DNA of 64,000 bases. It comes from an uncultured Prevotella sp. Lineage in GTDB: Bacteria; Bacteroidota; Bacteroidia; Bacteroidales; Bacteroidaceae. Under the pieces are notes generated by a model. That model saw only the letters and a list, made by a program, of their open reading frames with translations, searched no databases and had not been told where the DNA came from. The stretch is from positions 173,391 through 237,390 of the forward strand of contig CALUGQ010000002.1 of assembly GCA_944320235.1 (NCBI GenBank), written 5' to 3'. Positions 34,049-43,410 of this stretch are shown here, piece after piece. The number at the start of each line of letters is the position of its first letter. Positions within the stretch are counted from its first letter, which is position 1. Position numbers and translations under genes: made by a program.

Positions 34049-35506
34049 ATGAGTGAGATAAAGAACCTAAAGCCCGAGTGCATCTGGCGCAACTTCTACG
34101 CGCTTACACAGGTGCCACGTCCGTCTGGACACTTAGACAAAGTACAGAACTTCCTGCTCGACTTCGCCGCCCGCGCCGGCGTAGAAGCCTTCAAGGACCC
34201 GGCCGGAAACATCGTCATGCGCAAGCCTGCCAGCCCCGGGATGGAGGGCCGCAAGGGCGTGATTCTGCAGGCGCACATGGACATGGTGCCGCAGAAATCA
34301 AAGGAAAGCACCCACAACTTCGAGACCGACCCCATAGAGACATACATCGACGGCGACTGGGTGAAGGCGCGCGGCACCACGCTCGGCTCTGACAACGGCA
34401 TAGGCGTGGCAGCCATAATGGCCGTCATGGAGGACAAGGAGCTGAAGCACGGCCCCGTGGAAGCCCTCATAACGGCCGACGAGGAGACGGGCATGTACGG
34501 CGCGAACGACCTGCCCGAGGACGAACTCAACGGCGACATACTGCTCAACCTCGACTCCGAGACATGGGGAAAGTTCGTCATCGGCAGCGCCGGAGGGCTC
34601 GACATAACCGCCACGCTCGAATACAAGGAGGCCGACACCGACCCCGACGACACCGCCATAAAGGTGACGCTGAAAGGCCTGAAGGGCGGACACTCGGGCC
34701 TGGAGATACACGAGGGCCGCGCCAACGCCAACAAGCTGATGGCCCGCTACGTGCGCGACGCCATCACAGACTGCGACGCACGGCTGGCAACGTGGCACGG
34801 CGGCAATATGCGCAACGCCATCCCGTTTGAGTGCGAGGTGGTGCTCACGCTGCCAAAGGAGAACGTAGAGGCCGCCAAGGAGCTGGCCGAAGACTACAAG
34901 GAGACCTTCGAGCACGAGTATGCCGGCATAGAGAGCGGCATCATCTTCACCGCCGAAGAGACCGCCGCGCCTAAGAAGGAGGTGCCCGAGGACATACAGG
35001 ACAACCTGCTCGACGCCATCTACGCCTGCCACAACGGCGTGCTGCGCATGATTCCGGCCATACCCTCGGTGGTAGAAACATCGTCAAACCTCGCCATAAT
35101 AGGCATAAACGAAGGTCGCGCCGAGGTGAAAATCCTCGCCCGCTCGTCGAGCGAGAGCATGAAGGAGTACCTGGCCAACACGCTGCAGAGCTGCTTCAAC
35201 ATGGCGGGCATGAAGGTGACGCTGAGCGGCGGCTACACCGGCTGGGACCCGAACACCGACAGCGAGATACTGAAACTGCTCGAACGCGAGTACCGCGAGC
35301 TGTTCGGCGAGGAGGCAGTGGAGCAGGTTGACCACGCCGGACTGGAGTGTAGCGTCATCCTCGGCAAGTATCCGCACCTCGACGTGGTGTCGCTCGGACC
35401 CACGCTCCGCTCGCCGCACACCACCGGCGAACGCTGCTACATCCCCACCATGGCACCTTTCTGGGAGCTGCTCAAGAAGACTCTTGAGGACATCCCGGCC
35501 AAATAG
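34049..35506 (+). CDS. pepD: Aminoacyl-histidine / Xaa-His dipeptidase (M20C)
   Basis: This 485-residue cytosolic zinc dipeptidase cleaves beta-Ala-His and many dipeptides. Metal-site motifs are QAHMDMVPQ, LGSDNGIGVA, TADEETGMYGA, LLNLDSETWG and HAGLECSVIL. GGHSGLEIHEGRANANKLM marks the dimerisation lid region. The length is normal. Confidence 0.95.
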   Translation: MSEIKNLKPECIWRNFYALTQVPRPSGHLDKVQNFLLDFAARAGVEAFKDPAGNIVMRKPASPGMEGRKGVILQAHMDMVPQKSKESTHNFETDPIETYIDGDWVKARGTTLGSDNGIGVAAIMAVMEDKELKHGPVEALITADEETGMYGANDLPEDELNGDILLNLDSETWGKFVIGSAGGLDITATLEYKEADTDPDDTAIKVTLKGLKGGHSGLEIHEGRANANKLMARYVRDAITDCDARLATWHGGNMRNAIPFECEVVLTLPKENVEAAKELAEDYKETFEHEYAGIESGIIFTAEETAAPKKEVPEDIQDNLLDAIYACHNGVLRMIPAIPSVVETSSNLAIIGINEGRAEVKILARSSSESMKEYLANTLQSCFNMAGMKVTLSGGYTGWDPNTDSEILKLLEREYRELFGEEAVEQVDHAGLECSVILGKYPHLDVVSLGPTLRSPHTTGERCYIPTMAPFWELLKKTLEDIPAK

Positions 35507-35547
35507 GCAATACGAACAAGTTTCTAATAGTTTTAACAATAAGTTAG

Positions 35548-35590
35548 GCCGGTGCAATGCCCGCTGTAAAGCGATGCGCACCGGCTTTTT
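35548..35590 (+). terminator. Terminator after pepD
   Basis: GCCGGTGC (35548-35555) pairs with GCACCGGC (35578-35585), followed by TTTTTCTTTTT. Confidence 0.85.
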
Positions 35591-35619
35591 CTTTTTCCAC
35601 AACCAACAGTCGATACAGC

Positions 35620-36150
35620 ATGGACAGCAAGGAACAGACATACAAAGTGAGCTTGACAAAGAAGGTGAAAATCATAAGCGCAGTGTGCATCATTGCGATT
35701 GGTACATCGGCATTTACCTGTCTGTGCTTTCCGAAGCCTGCAGACAAGACACTCAACGAGTGGCTATACGCAGGATTCTTTGTAGCCCTGATTATCGGCG
35801 CTACCTATTACGCCCTCTTGATGTGGCCGCGCCGCATTACGGTTTACGCCGACCGGCTGGTCTTGAAGAAGGGCATCGGCAAGAAAACGCTTTTGTTCAG
35901 CGACATAGAGAGCATAGAGCGGCGCGACGACTTGGCGTTCGACATGAGGCTGTGCGGCTCTGGCGGCATGCTGGGCTACACGGGGTGGTTCACCAACAGC
36001 GACTTCGGCAGGTATATGTCTTACGTGGGCGGCTATAAGGACACGTTCCTGATAGTGACCAGAAAGCGTAAGTACGTAATGAGCTGCGACCGTCCCGACG
36101 AGCTGGTTGCGGAAGTGAAAAGACGCATAGAGGCGCGGCACGAGGCTTGA
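35620..36150 (+). CDS. PH-like domain membrane protein, paralog 1
   Basis: This 176-residue protein has two N-terminal membrane segments (IISAVCIIAIGTSAFTCLCF; AGFFVALIIGATYYALLMW). A bacterial PH-like domain follows (RRITVYADRLVLKKGIGKKT ... SDIESIERRDD ... GYTGWFTN ... RKRKYVMSCDRPDELVAEV). ATG 35620 (MDSKEQTYKVS) matches the start of the neighbouring paralog. The role is unknown; such proteins may act in the envelope. Confidence 0.75.
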   Translation: MDSKEQTYKVSLTKKVKIISAVCIIAIGTSAFTCLCFPKPADKTLNEWLYAGFFVALIIGATYYALLMWPRRITVYADRLVLKKGIGKKTLLFSDIESIERRDDLAFDMRLCGSGGMLGYTGWFTNSDFGRYMSYVGGYKDTFLIVTRKRKYVMSCDRPDELVAEVKRRIEARHEA

Positions 36151-36213
36151 CAAGGCGCAGGAGAACGCAAGACTAAGGCACCACAATAACTAAAAGCCAC
36201 AAAGACAAACGGC

Positions 36214-36741
36214 ATGGACAGCAAGAGACAGACTTTCAGGGTGAGCATAGGCAAGGCGGCCAAGTGGATGACCGCGGCATATTTCGCGGTGTTGCTTATC
36301 TTCTTCGGCGTGAGCTACGTGTTCGGCGTGTATGACAACCCGACACCGGAAAGCATGGCCTTAGACGGCAGCGTGGCAGCAATATTGGCTGCAACGACGC
36401 TGTGGTGCTATTGGCTCTCGCCAAAGCTGATTACAATCGAAGGTGAAGAGCTGGTAATAGGGCGCAGAATAGGCAGGAAGGCAATTGCCTTAAGTGACAT
36501 TATATATATAGAAAAGTATGACGACATGGGCCGCGACATAAGGATATGTGGCGTAGGCGGTGTGTTCGGATTCACCGGTTGGTTTAAGGGAAAGCAGGGA
36601 AAATACTTCGCATATGTGGGCGACTACCACAACACGGTGATGGTGGCGACCAAGAGACGCAAGTATTTAGTAAGCTGCGACACCCCCGACGAGTTCGTGG
36701 CTGAGGTGAGCGGCCGGATTGGCAACAGGGACAGCAAATAG
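36214..36741 (+). CDS. PH-like domain membrane protein, paralog 2
   Basis: This 175-residue protein has the same layout as the gene 63 bases upstream and aligns over its full length: MDSKRQTFRVS, two membrane helices, LSDIIYIEKYDD, GFTGWFKG, TKRRKYLVSCDTPDEFVAEV. A recent tandem duplication followed by divergence explains the pair. The genes probably form one transcript. Confidence 0.75.
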   Translation: MDSKRQTFRVSIGKAAKWMTAAYFAVLLIFFGVSYVFGVYDNPTPESMALDGSVAAILAATTLWCYWLSPKLITIEGEELVIGRRIGRKAIALSDIIYIEKYDDMGRDIRICGVGGVFGFTGWFKGKQGKYFAYVGDYHNTVMVATKRRKYLVSCDTPDEFVAEVSGRIGNRDSK

Positions 36742-36850
36742 GCAAAAGAAAGGGTTCAAACCACCGTAACACTTGTTGCAATGATAAAAATATGCATGAA
36801 AACACCTAAATAAAGTTGGCACAAATGCAGGAAGTTAAAAAGAAAATAAC

Positions 36851-36978
36851 TACCTTTGCACCGCAAAAAACAACGACAAACAAAATCATGGACGATTATC
36901 ACGCGGAAAACTTTAACTTGTAGGTGCCGGGGAGTTGCTCACGTAAGCTGGTCCTCCACCTCAAACCATTATGGAGGA
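36851..36978 (+). promoter_or_regulatory. corA leader: promoter, 11-codon leader ORF and a hairpin before the start
   Basis: TACCTTTGC at 36851-36859 is the -7 element. A short frame MDDYHAENFNL with a TAG stop lies at 36888-36923. TCCTCCA (36952-36958) then pairs with TGGAGGA (36972-36978), placing GGAGG, nine bases before the corA ATG, in a hairpin. This could couple leader translation to corA expression, but no experiment supports it here. Confidence 0.45.
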
Positions 36979-36986
36979 TTAGCAGA

Positions 36987-37913
36987 ATGAGAACTTACTG
37001 GAACACGGTTGGAGGGCTCACGGCCATCGACGAGTGGCAGCCCAATTGTTGGATACAAGTGACTTGTCCCACGGAAGAGGACCAGCAGATGCTGGAAGAG
37101 CAGTTCAAGATACCCGATTACTTTATCTCTGACATCAGCGATACCGACGAGCGCGCCCGCTATGAGTACGACGACGGATGGATGCTCATAATCCTCCGCA
37201 TACCATACGTGAAGGAAATACGCTCGCGCACGCCCTATACCACCGTGCCGCTCGGCATCATACACAAGCGCGACGTGACCATAACGGTGTGCTACTACGA
37301 GACGAACATGATGATAGACTTCGTAAGCTTCCAGCAGAAGCGCGGCGAAGGCTTCACCGACTACGTAGACATGATATTCCGCCTCTTCCTCTCCTCGGCC
37401 GTGTGGTACCTCAAGCGGCTCAAGCAGATAAACGGACTCATAGAGAAAGCCAAGCGCAACCTGGACCGCGAGGTGAACAACGAGTCGCTCATAGGGCTGA
37501 GCCGGCTGCAGGATTCGCTAACATACTTCATCACGTCGATACGCGGCAACGAGACGCTGCTGTCCAAGCTGAAGTTCAAGCTGCAGATAGACGAGCTGGA
37601 CGCCGACCTCATAGAGGACGTGAACATCGAGATGACGCAGGCACGCGAGACCACAAACATCTACTCGAACATCCTCGAGTCGACCATGGACACTTACTCA
37701 AGCATCATCAACAACAACATGAACACCGTCATGCGAACGCTCACATCGGTGTCAATCATACTCATGTTCCCGACGCTGATAGCCAGCCTCTTCGGCATGA
37801 ACCTCGTAAACGGCATGGAGCACAGCCGCTACGGATTCGTCATAGCACTCGTCATATCAGCCTGCATTTCGGGCGTTTTCTGGTGGATTTTCCGCCACAA
37901 GAGACTTATTTAG
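36987..37913 (+). CDS. corA: CorA-family magnesium/cobalt transporter
   Basis: This 308-residue pentameric channel-type transporter has a large N-terminal cytoplasmic alpha/beta domain, a long stalk helix (about residues 150-245), and two C-terminal membrane segments joined by the signature GMN (LFGMNLVNG), ending in a basic RHKRLI. It imports Mg2+ or Co2+. ATG 36987 (MRTYWNTVGG) is preferred; an in-frame extension back to 36924 overlaps the leader. Confidence 0.93.
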   Translation: MRTYWNTVGGLTAIDEWQPNCWIQVTCPTEEDQQMLEEQFKIPDYFISDISDTDERARYEYDDGWMLIILRIPYVKEIRSRTPYTTVPLGIIHKRDVTITVCYYETNMMIDFVSFQQKRGEGFTDYVDMIFRLFLSSAVWYLKRLKQINGLIEKAKRNLDREVNNESLIGLSRLQDSLTYFITSIRGNETLLSKLKFKLQIDELDADLIEDVNIEMTQARETTNIYSNILESTMDTYSSIINNNMNTVMRTLTSVSIILMFPTLIASLFGMNLVNGMEHSRYGFVIALVISACISGVFWWIFRHKRLI

Positions 37914-37967
37914 CCTAAAAACGGCTAAAAAATGAATTGAAAGTTAGGCGTTTACAATATTTTTCAG

Positions 37968-37976
37968 TAAGTTTGC
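37968..37976 (+). promoter_or_regulatory. Promoter -7 element of the DUF349 gene
   Basis: TAAGTTTGC, about 115 bases before the start; the -33 is not clear. Confidence 0.5.
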
Positions 37977-38091
37977 GGCTAAATTGTGCATCACAACGCG
38001 GCGCCCCACACAGTGGCAGGCGGGCGGTGCGCCCAAGGCGCGCAGGCACGATGGAAGCGACATAAAAGCAATCACGGACTAAAAAGTTTGA

Positions 38092-40050
38092 ATGATGGAC
38101 TCTCAAGAAAAAGCCCTCGAGATGGGCAATCAGGAAGAAGTGAACAAAGTTGAGGAAAACGCTGGGCAGCAGCAGGAGCCGTCGGCAGCCGCCGATGCAC
38201 CCCAGGCTGAACCCGCCGGGGCGCAGGCCGAGGCTGGCGAAGTGCAGGCCGACGCCGCCGCGACAGCCGAGGGGCAGGCCGAAGCAACACAGGCCGACAA
38301 CGCCCAGGCAGGGCAGGGCGGGCAAGCCGCGCCGGCATACAAGCGGCACTACGCCGACAAGAACGACGTGCTCGGCCGCGTAAAGGAGCTGGCCCACGGC
38401 GATGAAGTGCCGGCAAAGGACGAGGTTGACTACCTGAAAACCGTTTTCTACAAGCTTCTAATCGCGGAGCGCGAGGCAAACCTGAAGAGTTACATTGACG
38501 CAGGGGGCGACCCCGAGAGCTTCCACATAATGCCCGACGAGGCCGAGGAGGCTTTCAAGGCCGAGATGGGAGTCATCAGGGAGAAGCGGGCAAAGCTCTT
38601 CAAGGAGCAGGAAGAGGAGCGTGAAGCCAACCTTAAGAAGAAACTCGACATCATAGACAAGATAAAAGCCATGGTGACATCGCCCGAAGAGGCCAACAAG
38701 TCGTACCAGGAATTCAAGGCCCTGCAGCAGGAATGGAAGGAGATAAAGAACGTGCCGGCCACAAAGGCCAGCGAGCTGTGGCGCAACTACCAGCTCTATG
38801 TGGAGCAGTTCTATGACATGCTGAAACTCAACAGCGAGGCGCGCGAGTATGACTTCAAGAAGAACCAGGAGACGAAGCTGCGCCTCTGCGAGGCTGCAGA
38901 GAAGCTGGCCGACGACCCGGACGTGATTAGCGCGTTCCACCAATTGCAGAAACTGCATCAGGAATACCGCGAGACCGGTCCCGTGGCAAAGGAACTCCGC
39001 GAGGAGATATGGGCGCGCTTCAAGGCCGCCTCGACCGTAATCAACAAGCGCCACCAGCAGCATTTCGAGCAGCTGCGCGCCAAGGAAGAGGAGAACCTGG
39101 CCCGCAAGACAGCCCTTTGCGAGAAGGTGGAGGCCATATCCGCAGAGGAAAACAAGGGCGCGAGCGACTGGGAGAAGCATACAAAGGCCATCATAGAGCT
39201 GCAGGCCGAGTGGAAGACCATCGGTTTTGCGCCGCAGAAGATGAACGTCAAGATATTCGAGCGGTTCCGCGCCGCCTGCGACGACTTCTTCGGACGCAAG
39301 GCAGAGTACTTCAAGACGCTCAAGGAGACGTTCAAGGCCAATGCCGAGAAGAAGCGCGCACTGGTTGAAAAGGCGAAGGCACTGCAGGACAGCACCGAGT
39401 GGCGCTCAACGTCAGACAAGCTCATCGCGCTGCAAAAAGAGTGGAAGACGATAGGCATGACGCCCAAGAAGATAGGCGACCAGCTGTGGGAGGAGTTCCT
39501 CGGGGCCTGCAACCACTTCTTCGAGGCGCGCAACGCCGCCAACAACGGGCAGCGGAGCGAGGAGCACGCCAACCTGGCCAAGAAGCGCGAGGTGATAGAG
39601 AAGCTCAAGGCCATCGGCGCAGAGGCTGAAGGCAATGTGCAGGAGGCGGTGCAGAAGCTCGTCGAAGAGTACAATGCCATTGGACACGTGCCTTACAAGG
39701 AGAAGGACAAGGTGTACGGCGAGTATCACGCTGTGCTCGACAAACTCTACAAGGAGCTTAACATCAATGTGGCGCAGCGACGCCTTTCAAGCTTCAAGAA
39801 CAAGCTTAAGAGTGTCGCCGAGCAAGGGGAGAGCGCCCTTGACAGCGAGCGTGCACGCCTGGTGAGGCAGTTTGAGGCTCTCAAGGGCGAGGTGCAGACG
39901 TATGAGAACAACCTCGGCTTCCTCAACGCCAAGAGCAAGAAAGGCACCAGCCTCGTCGACGAGATGAACCGCAAGGTGCAGAAACTGAAGGACGACATGG
40001 CCTTGCTGCGCGAGAAGATAAAGGCCATCGACGCGCAGGACAGGGAATGA
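38092..40050 (+). CDS. DUF349-repeat protein
   Basis: This 652-residue protein is highly charged and mostly helical. An acidic, Ala/Gln-rich N-terminus of about 85 residues is followed by several DUF349 repeats recognisable by W-K-x-I-G-x-x-P-like cores (EWKEIKNVPATKASELW; EWKTIGFAPQKMNVKIFERF; EWKTIGMTPKKIGDQLWEEF; YNAIGHVPYKEKDKVYGEY). It ends in a coiled coil. The function in Bacteroidetes is unknown. It is monocistronic with its own terminator. Confidence 0.88.
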   Translation: MMDSQEKALEMGNQEEVNKVEENAGQQQEPSAAADAPQAEPAGAQAEAGEVQADAAATAEGQAEATQADNAQAGQGGQAAPAYKRHYADKNDVLGRVKELAHGDEVPAKDEVDYLKTVFYKLLIAEREANLKSYIDAGGDPESFHIMPDEAEEAFKAEMGVIREKRAKLFKEQEEEREANLKKKLDIIDKIKAMVTSPEEANKSYQEFKALQQEWKEIKNVPATKASELWRNYQLYVEQFYDMLKLNSEAREYDFKKNQETKLRLCEAAEKLADDPDVISAFHQLQKLHQEYRETGPVAKELREEIWARFKAASTVINKRHQQHFEQLRAKEEENLARKTALCEKVEAISAEENKGASDWEKHTKAIIELQAEWKTIGFAPQKMNVKIFERFRAACDDFFGRKAEYFKTLKETFKANAEKKRALVEKAKALQDSTEWRSTSDKLIALQKEWKTIGMTPKKIGDQLWEEFLGACNHFFEARNAANNGQRSEEHANLAKKREVIEKLKAIGAEAEGNVQEAVQKLVEEYNAIGHVPYKEKDKVYGEYHAVLDKLYKELNINVAQRRLSSFKNKLKSVAEQGESALDSERARLVRQFEALKGEVQTYENNLGFLNAKSKKGTSLVDEMNRKVQKLKDDMALLREKIKAIDAQDRE

Positions 40051-40067
40051 TTTGTCGCTGAGATATA

Positions 40068-40119
40068 GCAACAGCCGCCGCCAAGTGCCAGCAATGCACT
40101 TCGCGGCGGTTGCTTTTTT
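40068..40119 (+). terminator. Terminator after the DUF349 gene
   Basis: GCAACAGCCGCCGCCAAGTGC pairs with GCACTTCGCGGCGGTTGC with a small bulge, followed by TTTTTT (40114-40119). Confidence 0.9.
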
Positions 40120-40214
40120 GCCGCATCGGGGAGGGTGGCGGTGCGAGTTTTGTAAAGAATTTGCCGCCATTTCGCCATCGTGGCGCAAATGCCTGGCGTC
40201 CAGCGCGTTGCGAC

Positions 40215-40315
40215 GGCGGCCGTTTTGCGTTCCGAAACGGGCTCCCTTGCAAGGCAATATGGCACGTTTCAATCCTCAGGGCGGCCCGTTTCGGAATGGC
40301 GGTCGGCCAGAGCCG
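40215..40315. repeat. AAAACGGCC-type intergenic repeat cluster 6
   Basis: GGCCGTTTTGCGTTCCGAAACGGGC, here broken as GGCCGTTTTGCG and TCCGAAACGGGC, then GCAAGGCAATATGGCACGTTTC and GGCCCGTTTCGGA. The last block pairs back to TCCGAAACGGGC. The remaining parts of 40120-40500 show nothing else. Confidence 0.7.
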
Positions 40316-40503
40316 CCGCTCCTCCCACGCTTTGTAAACATTTTGTTGCGTCAAGGCCGGTTCGCAGTCAGGCAAAGGCAATGGCATTGCCACTGCTTGC
40401 AGGCCATGCGCCAATATCCGGGCCTACAATCCGCACAATGTTTCCCGAGATGCGCCGGAAATCATGAAAAAACGCATTTTATTGAAAAAAAAGCCCCAAA
40501 AGT

Positions 40504-40535
40504 TTTGCAGTTTCAGAAAAATGCGCTACCTTTGC
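40504..40535 (+). promoter_or_regulatory. Promoter of tRNA-Gln
   Basis: TTTG at 40504-40507, 19 bases, TACCTTTGC at 40527-40535; the tRNA begins 34 bases later. Confidence 0.8.
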
Positions 40536-40568
40536 ACTCGCAATCAGATGATAAAGCTGGTGCGACAT

Positions 40569-40639
40569 TGGGATATGGTGTAATGGTAACACTACAGATT
40601 CTGGTCCTGTCATTCTTGGTTCGAGTCCGAGTATCCCAA
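40569..40639 (+). tRNA. tRNA-Gln (anticodon CUG)
   Basis: The 71-base cloverleaf has acceptor TGGGATA/TATCCCA, a D-arm with AATGGTAAC, an anticodon stem around the loop TTCTGGT (anticodon CTG), and a T-arm with GGTTCGAGTCC. One stem pair next to the anticodon loop is an A-C mismatch. CCA is not encoded. It has its own promoter and terminator. Confidence 0.93.
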
Positions 40640-40640
40640 C

Positions 40641-40669
40641 AAAGAGACTTCCTATGGGAGTCTCTTTTC
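40641..40669 (+). terminator. Terminator of tRNA-Gln
   Basis: AAAGAGACT and AGTCTCTTTT pair around a short loop, ending in a T-run. Confidence 0.85.
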
Positions 40670-40762
40670 GTTGTCGGCGCCAATGCCGCAGCCGCAAGTC
40701 TGCCACGCTGTCTGCCGCGCGGCTGCACAGAGTCTGCAAATGCTTAATATTTCCCAATTTAT

Positions 40763-40794
40763 TTTGCTCTTTTGCGTATTTGCATTAACTTTGC
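40763..40794 (+). promoter_or_regulatory. Promoter of rsfS-ftsH-cdsA
   Basis: TTTG at 40763-40766, 19 bases, TAACTTTGC at 40786-40794. The leader to rsfS is about 135 bases and holds no recognised riboswitch. Confidence 0.8.
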
Positions 40795-40933
40795 AAATGC
40801 TTGTGCGCAGCCGCAGGCATGGCGGGCGGAGGGCGGTTGGCTCAATCCGCCGGTGCGTTGCGGCAATGTCATGGCCATACGTTTGGCATCATGTTTGCAT
40901 GGCAAGGTATCATAATCACTTTTATTTATATTA

Positions 40934-41293
40934 ATGGAACAGACAAAGCAATTAGTCCAGAAAATCACCAAGGGAATACAAGAGAAAAAAGGAAAAGACA
41001 TAGTGATAGCCGACCTCAGCCCCATTGAGGGCGCCATCTGCCGCTACTTCGTGATTTGCGAAGGCTCCTCGCCGGCGCAGGTGGAGGCCATAACCGAGTC
41101 GGTGGGCGACGTGGTGCGCATCGAGGCAGGCGAGAAACCCGTCAAGGTGGTTGGCCTGAACAACGCCCAGTGGGTGGCGATGGACTACAGCGACGTGCTA
41201 GTGCACATCTTCCTGCCCGACGTGCGAAAGTATTACAACCTTGAGAACCTGTGGGAAGACGCCGTGATCACCACGGTGCCTGACGTAGATTGA
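40934..41293 (+). CDS. rsfS: Ribosome silencing factor RsfS
   Basis: This 119-residue Iojap-family protein binds ribosomal protein L14 and blocks subunit joining under starvation. Visible family blocks are KKGKDIVIADLSPI, CRYFVICEGSSPAQVEAIT and WVAMDYSDVLVHIFLPDVRKYYNLENLW. Its end lies six bases before ftsH, the usual Bacteroidetes arrangement. Confidence 0.94.
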   Translation: MEQTKQLVQKITKGIQEKKGKDIVIADLSPIEGAICRYFVICEGSSPAQVEAITESVGDVVRIEAGEKPVKVVGLNNAQWVAMDYSDVLVHIFLPDVRKYYNLENLWEDAVITTVPDVD

Positions 41294-41298
41294 GACGA

Positions 41299-43410
41299 AT
41301 GATGGACAACAAGCAGAATAACCCTAAGATGAACATGCCCAAGTTCAACATGAACTGGATATACGGCATGGTCATCGTTGCCCTGCTCCTGATGTGGTTT
41401 TCGGGCGGAGGGCAGAAGTCGAGCGTGCAGACAGAGACCTCATACTCGCAGTTCAAGGCGATGGTGATGAAGGGCTATGCCTCGCGCATTGTCGTCAACA
41501 AGGAGAAGAACACCCTGCTCATGTACGTGAAGGCGGAGCACATACGCGACGTATTCGGCAAAGGCGTGCAGCAGACAGGCACCGACCCGGCAGTCTCGGT
41601 GGAGTTCGGGTCGGTCGACCAGGTAGAGGAGTTCATCGAAGAAGCACGCCAGCAGAAGAAGTTCAGCGGCGATTACAGTTACGAAAACAAGACTGACAAC
41701 GAGCTGTTCACCATCTTCATACAGCTGCTCCCGTTCATATTCTTCATCGGGATATGGATTTACTTCATGCGGCGCATGGGCGGAGGCTCTGGCGGTGCGG
41801 GCGCAGGAGGCGTCTTCAACGTAGGCAAGAGCAAGGCAAAGATGTATGAGAAGGGCGGCGAGATAAACGTTACGTTCAAGGACGTGGCCGGTCAGGCCGG
41901 CGCAAAGCAGGAAGTCCAGGAGATTGTGGACTTTCTCAAGAACCCCAAGAAGTACACCGAACTGGGCGGGAAGATACCCAAGGGCGCGCTGCTCGTAGGC
42001 CCTCCAGGCACAGGCAAGACGCTCCTGGCCAAGGCTGTGGCCGGAGAGGCCGGCGTACCTTTCTTCTCCATGAGCGGCTCCGACTTTGTTGAGATGTTCG
42101 TCGGCGTTGGAGCCAGCCGCGTGCGCGACCTGTTCCGCCAGGCTAAGGAGAAGTCGCCGTGCATCATTTTCATCGACGAGATTGATGCGGTGGGCCGCGC
42201 CCGCAGCAAGAACCCGGCCATGGGAGGCAACGATGAGCGCGAGAACACGCTCAACGCCCTGCTCACCGAGATGGACGGATTCGGCACCAACAGCGGCGTA
42301 ATCATCCTCGCCGCGACCAACCGTGCCGACATGCTCGACTCGGCTCTGCTCCGTGCGGGCCGCTTTGACCGCCAGATACACGTCGACCTGCCCGACCTCA
42401 ACGAGCGCAAGGCCGTGTTCAAGGTGCACCTGCGCCCTGTAAAGACCGACGATACGGTGGACATCGACTTCCTTGCACGCCAGACACCGGGCTTCTCGGG
42501 TGCCGACATCGCCAACGTCTGCAACGAGGCTGCCCTCATAGCAGCGCGCCACAACAGCAAGGCCGTGGGCAAGCAAGACTTCCTCGACGCCGTGGACCGC
42601 ATCATAGGAGGCCTGGAGAAGAAGACGAAAATCATGACCGACAAGGAGAAGGAGGCCATTGCCATACATGAGGCCGGCCACGCTACCGTCTCATGGTTTA
42701 CCGAACATGCCAACCCTCTGGTCAAGGTGAGCATCGTGCCGCGTGGCCGTGCGCTCGGCGCAGCTTGGTACTTGCCCGAAGAAAGGGCCATCACCACCAA
42801 GGAAGAGATGCTCGACGAGATGTGCGCAACGCTCGGGGGGCGCGCCGCCGAGGAGCTTTTCATAGGCCACATCTCCACGGGAGCGATGAACGACCTGGAG
42901 CGGGTGACCAAGAGTGCCTACGGAATGATTGCCTATGCAGGCATGAGCGACAGGCTGCCCAACGTCTGCTACTACAACAACACTGAGTACAGCTTCCAGC
43001 GGCCTTACTCGGAAACCACCGCGAAAATCATGGACGACGAAGTCCTTGCGATGATTAACGGACAGTACGAACGGGCAAAACAGCTGCTCACCGAGCACAA
43101 GGAAGGCCACGCAAGGCTGGCCAGGCTGCTCGTAGAGCGCGAGGTCATCTTTGCCGAGGACGTAGAGAAGATATTCGGCAAGCGCCCTTGGGCCAGCCGT
43201 TCGGAAGAGCTGCTTGAGGCGCAGCAGCGCGCCGAGGCCGAAGCCATGGCCGAGCACAGGGCCAGGGAGCTTGAAGCCCAGGGCAAGCAGCTCGGGGGCG
43301 ACAGCCAGGAGGAGCCGGCCGGGGATGGCGGAGCCGGCGGCGGGCAGCCTGCCTTGCCCGCTGATGCAGGCAGTGATGCAAAAGATGACAAAACAACCAA
43401 CAACGAATGA
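41299..43410 (+). CDS. ftsH: ATP-dependent zinc metalloprotease FtsH
   Basis: This 703-residue membrane protease has two membrane segments around a periplasmic domain, an AAA+ domain ([32 protein letters not shown] around [16 protein letters not shown]), and an M41 peptidase domain with HEAGH zinc ligands ([13 protein letters not shown]). The C-terminal 50 residues are an Ala/Glu/Gly-rich tail. It degrades membrane and regulatory proteins. ATG 41299 or 41302 is the start; an upstream TTG at 41290 was rejected. It overlaps cdsA by four bases. Confidence 0.97.
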   Translation: MMDNKQNNPKMNMPKFNMNWIYGMVIVALLLMWFSGGGQKSSVQTETSYSQFKAMVMKGYASRIVVNKEKNTLLMYVKAEHIRDVFGKGVQQTGTDPAVSVEFGSVDQVEEFIEEARQQKKFSGDYSYENKTDNELFTIFIQLLPFIFFIGIWIYFMRRMGGGSGGAGAGGVFNVGKSKAKMYEKGGEINVTFKDVAGQAGAKQEVQEIVDFLKNPKKYTELGGKIPKGALLVGPPGTGKTLLAKAVAGEAGVPFFSMSGSDFVEMFVGVGASRVRDLFRQAKEKSPCIIFIDEIDAVGRARSKNPAMGGNDERENTLNALLTEMDGFGTNSGVIILAATNRADMLDSALLRAGRFDRQIHVDLPDLNERKAVFKVHLRPVKTDDTVDIDFLARQTPGFSGADIANVCNEAALIAARHNSKAVGKQDFLDAVDRIIGGLEKKTKIMTDKEKEAIAIHEAGHATVSWFTEHANPLVKVSIVPRGRALGAAWYLPEERAITTKEEMLDEMCATLGGRAAEELFIGHISTGAMNDLERVTKSAYGMIAYAGMSDRLPNVCYYNNTEYSFQRPYSETTAKIMDDEVLAMINGQYERAKQLLTEHKEGHARLARLLVEREVIFAEDVEKIFGKRPWASRSEELLEAQQRAEAEAMAEHRARELEAQGKQLGGDSQEEPAGDGGAGGGQPALPADAGSDAKDDKTTNNE

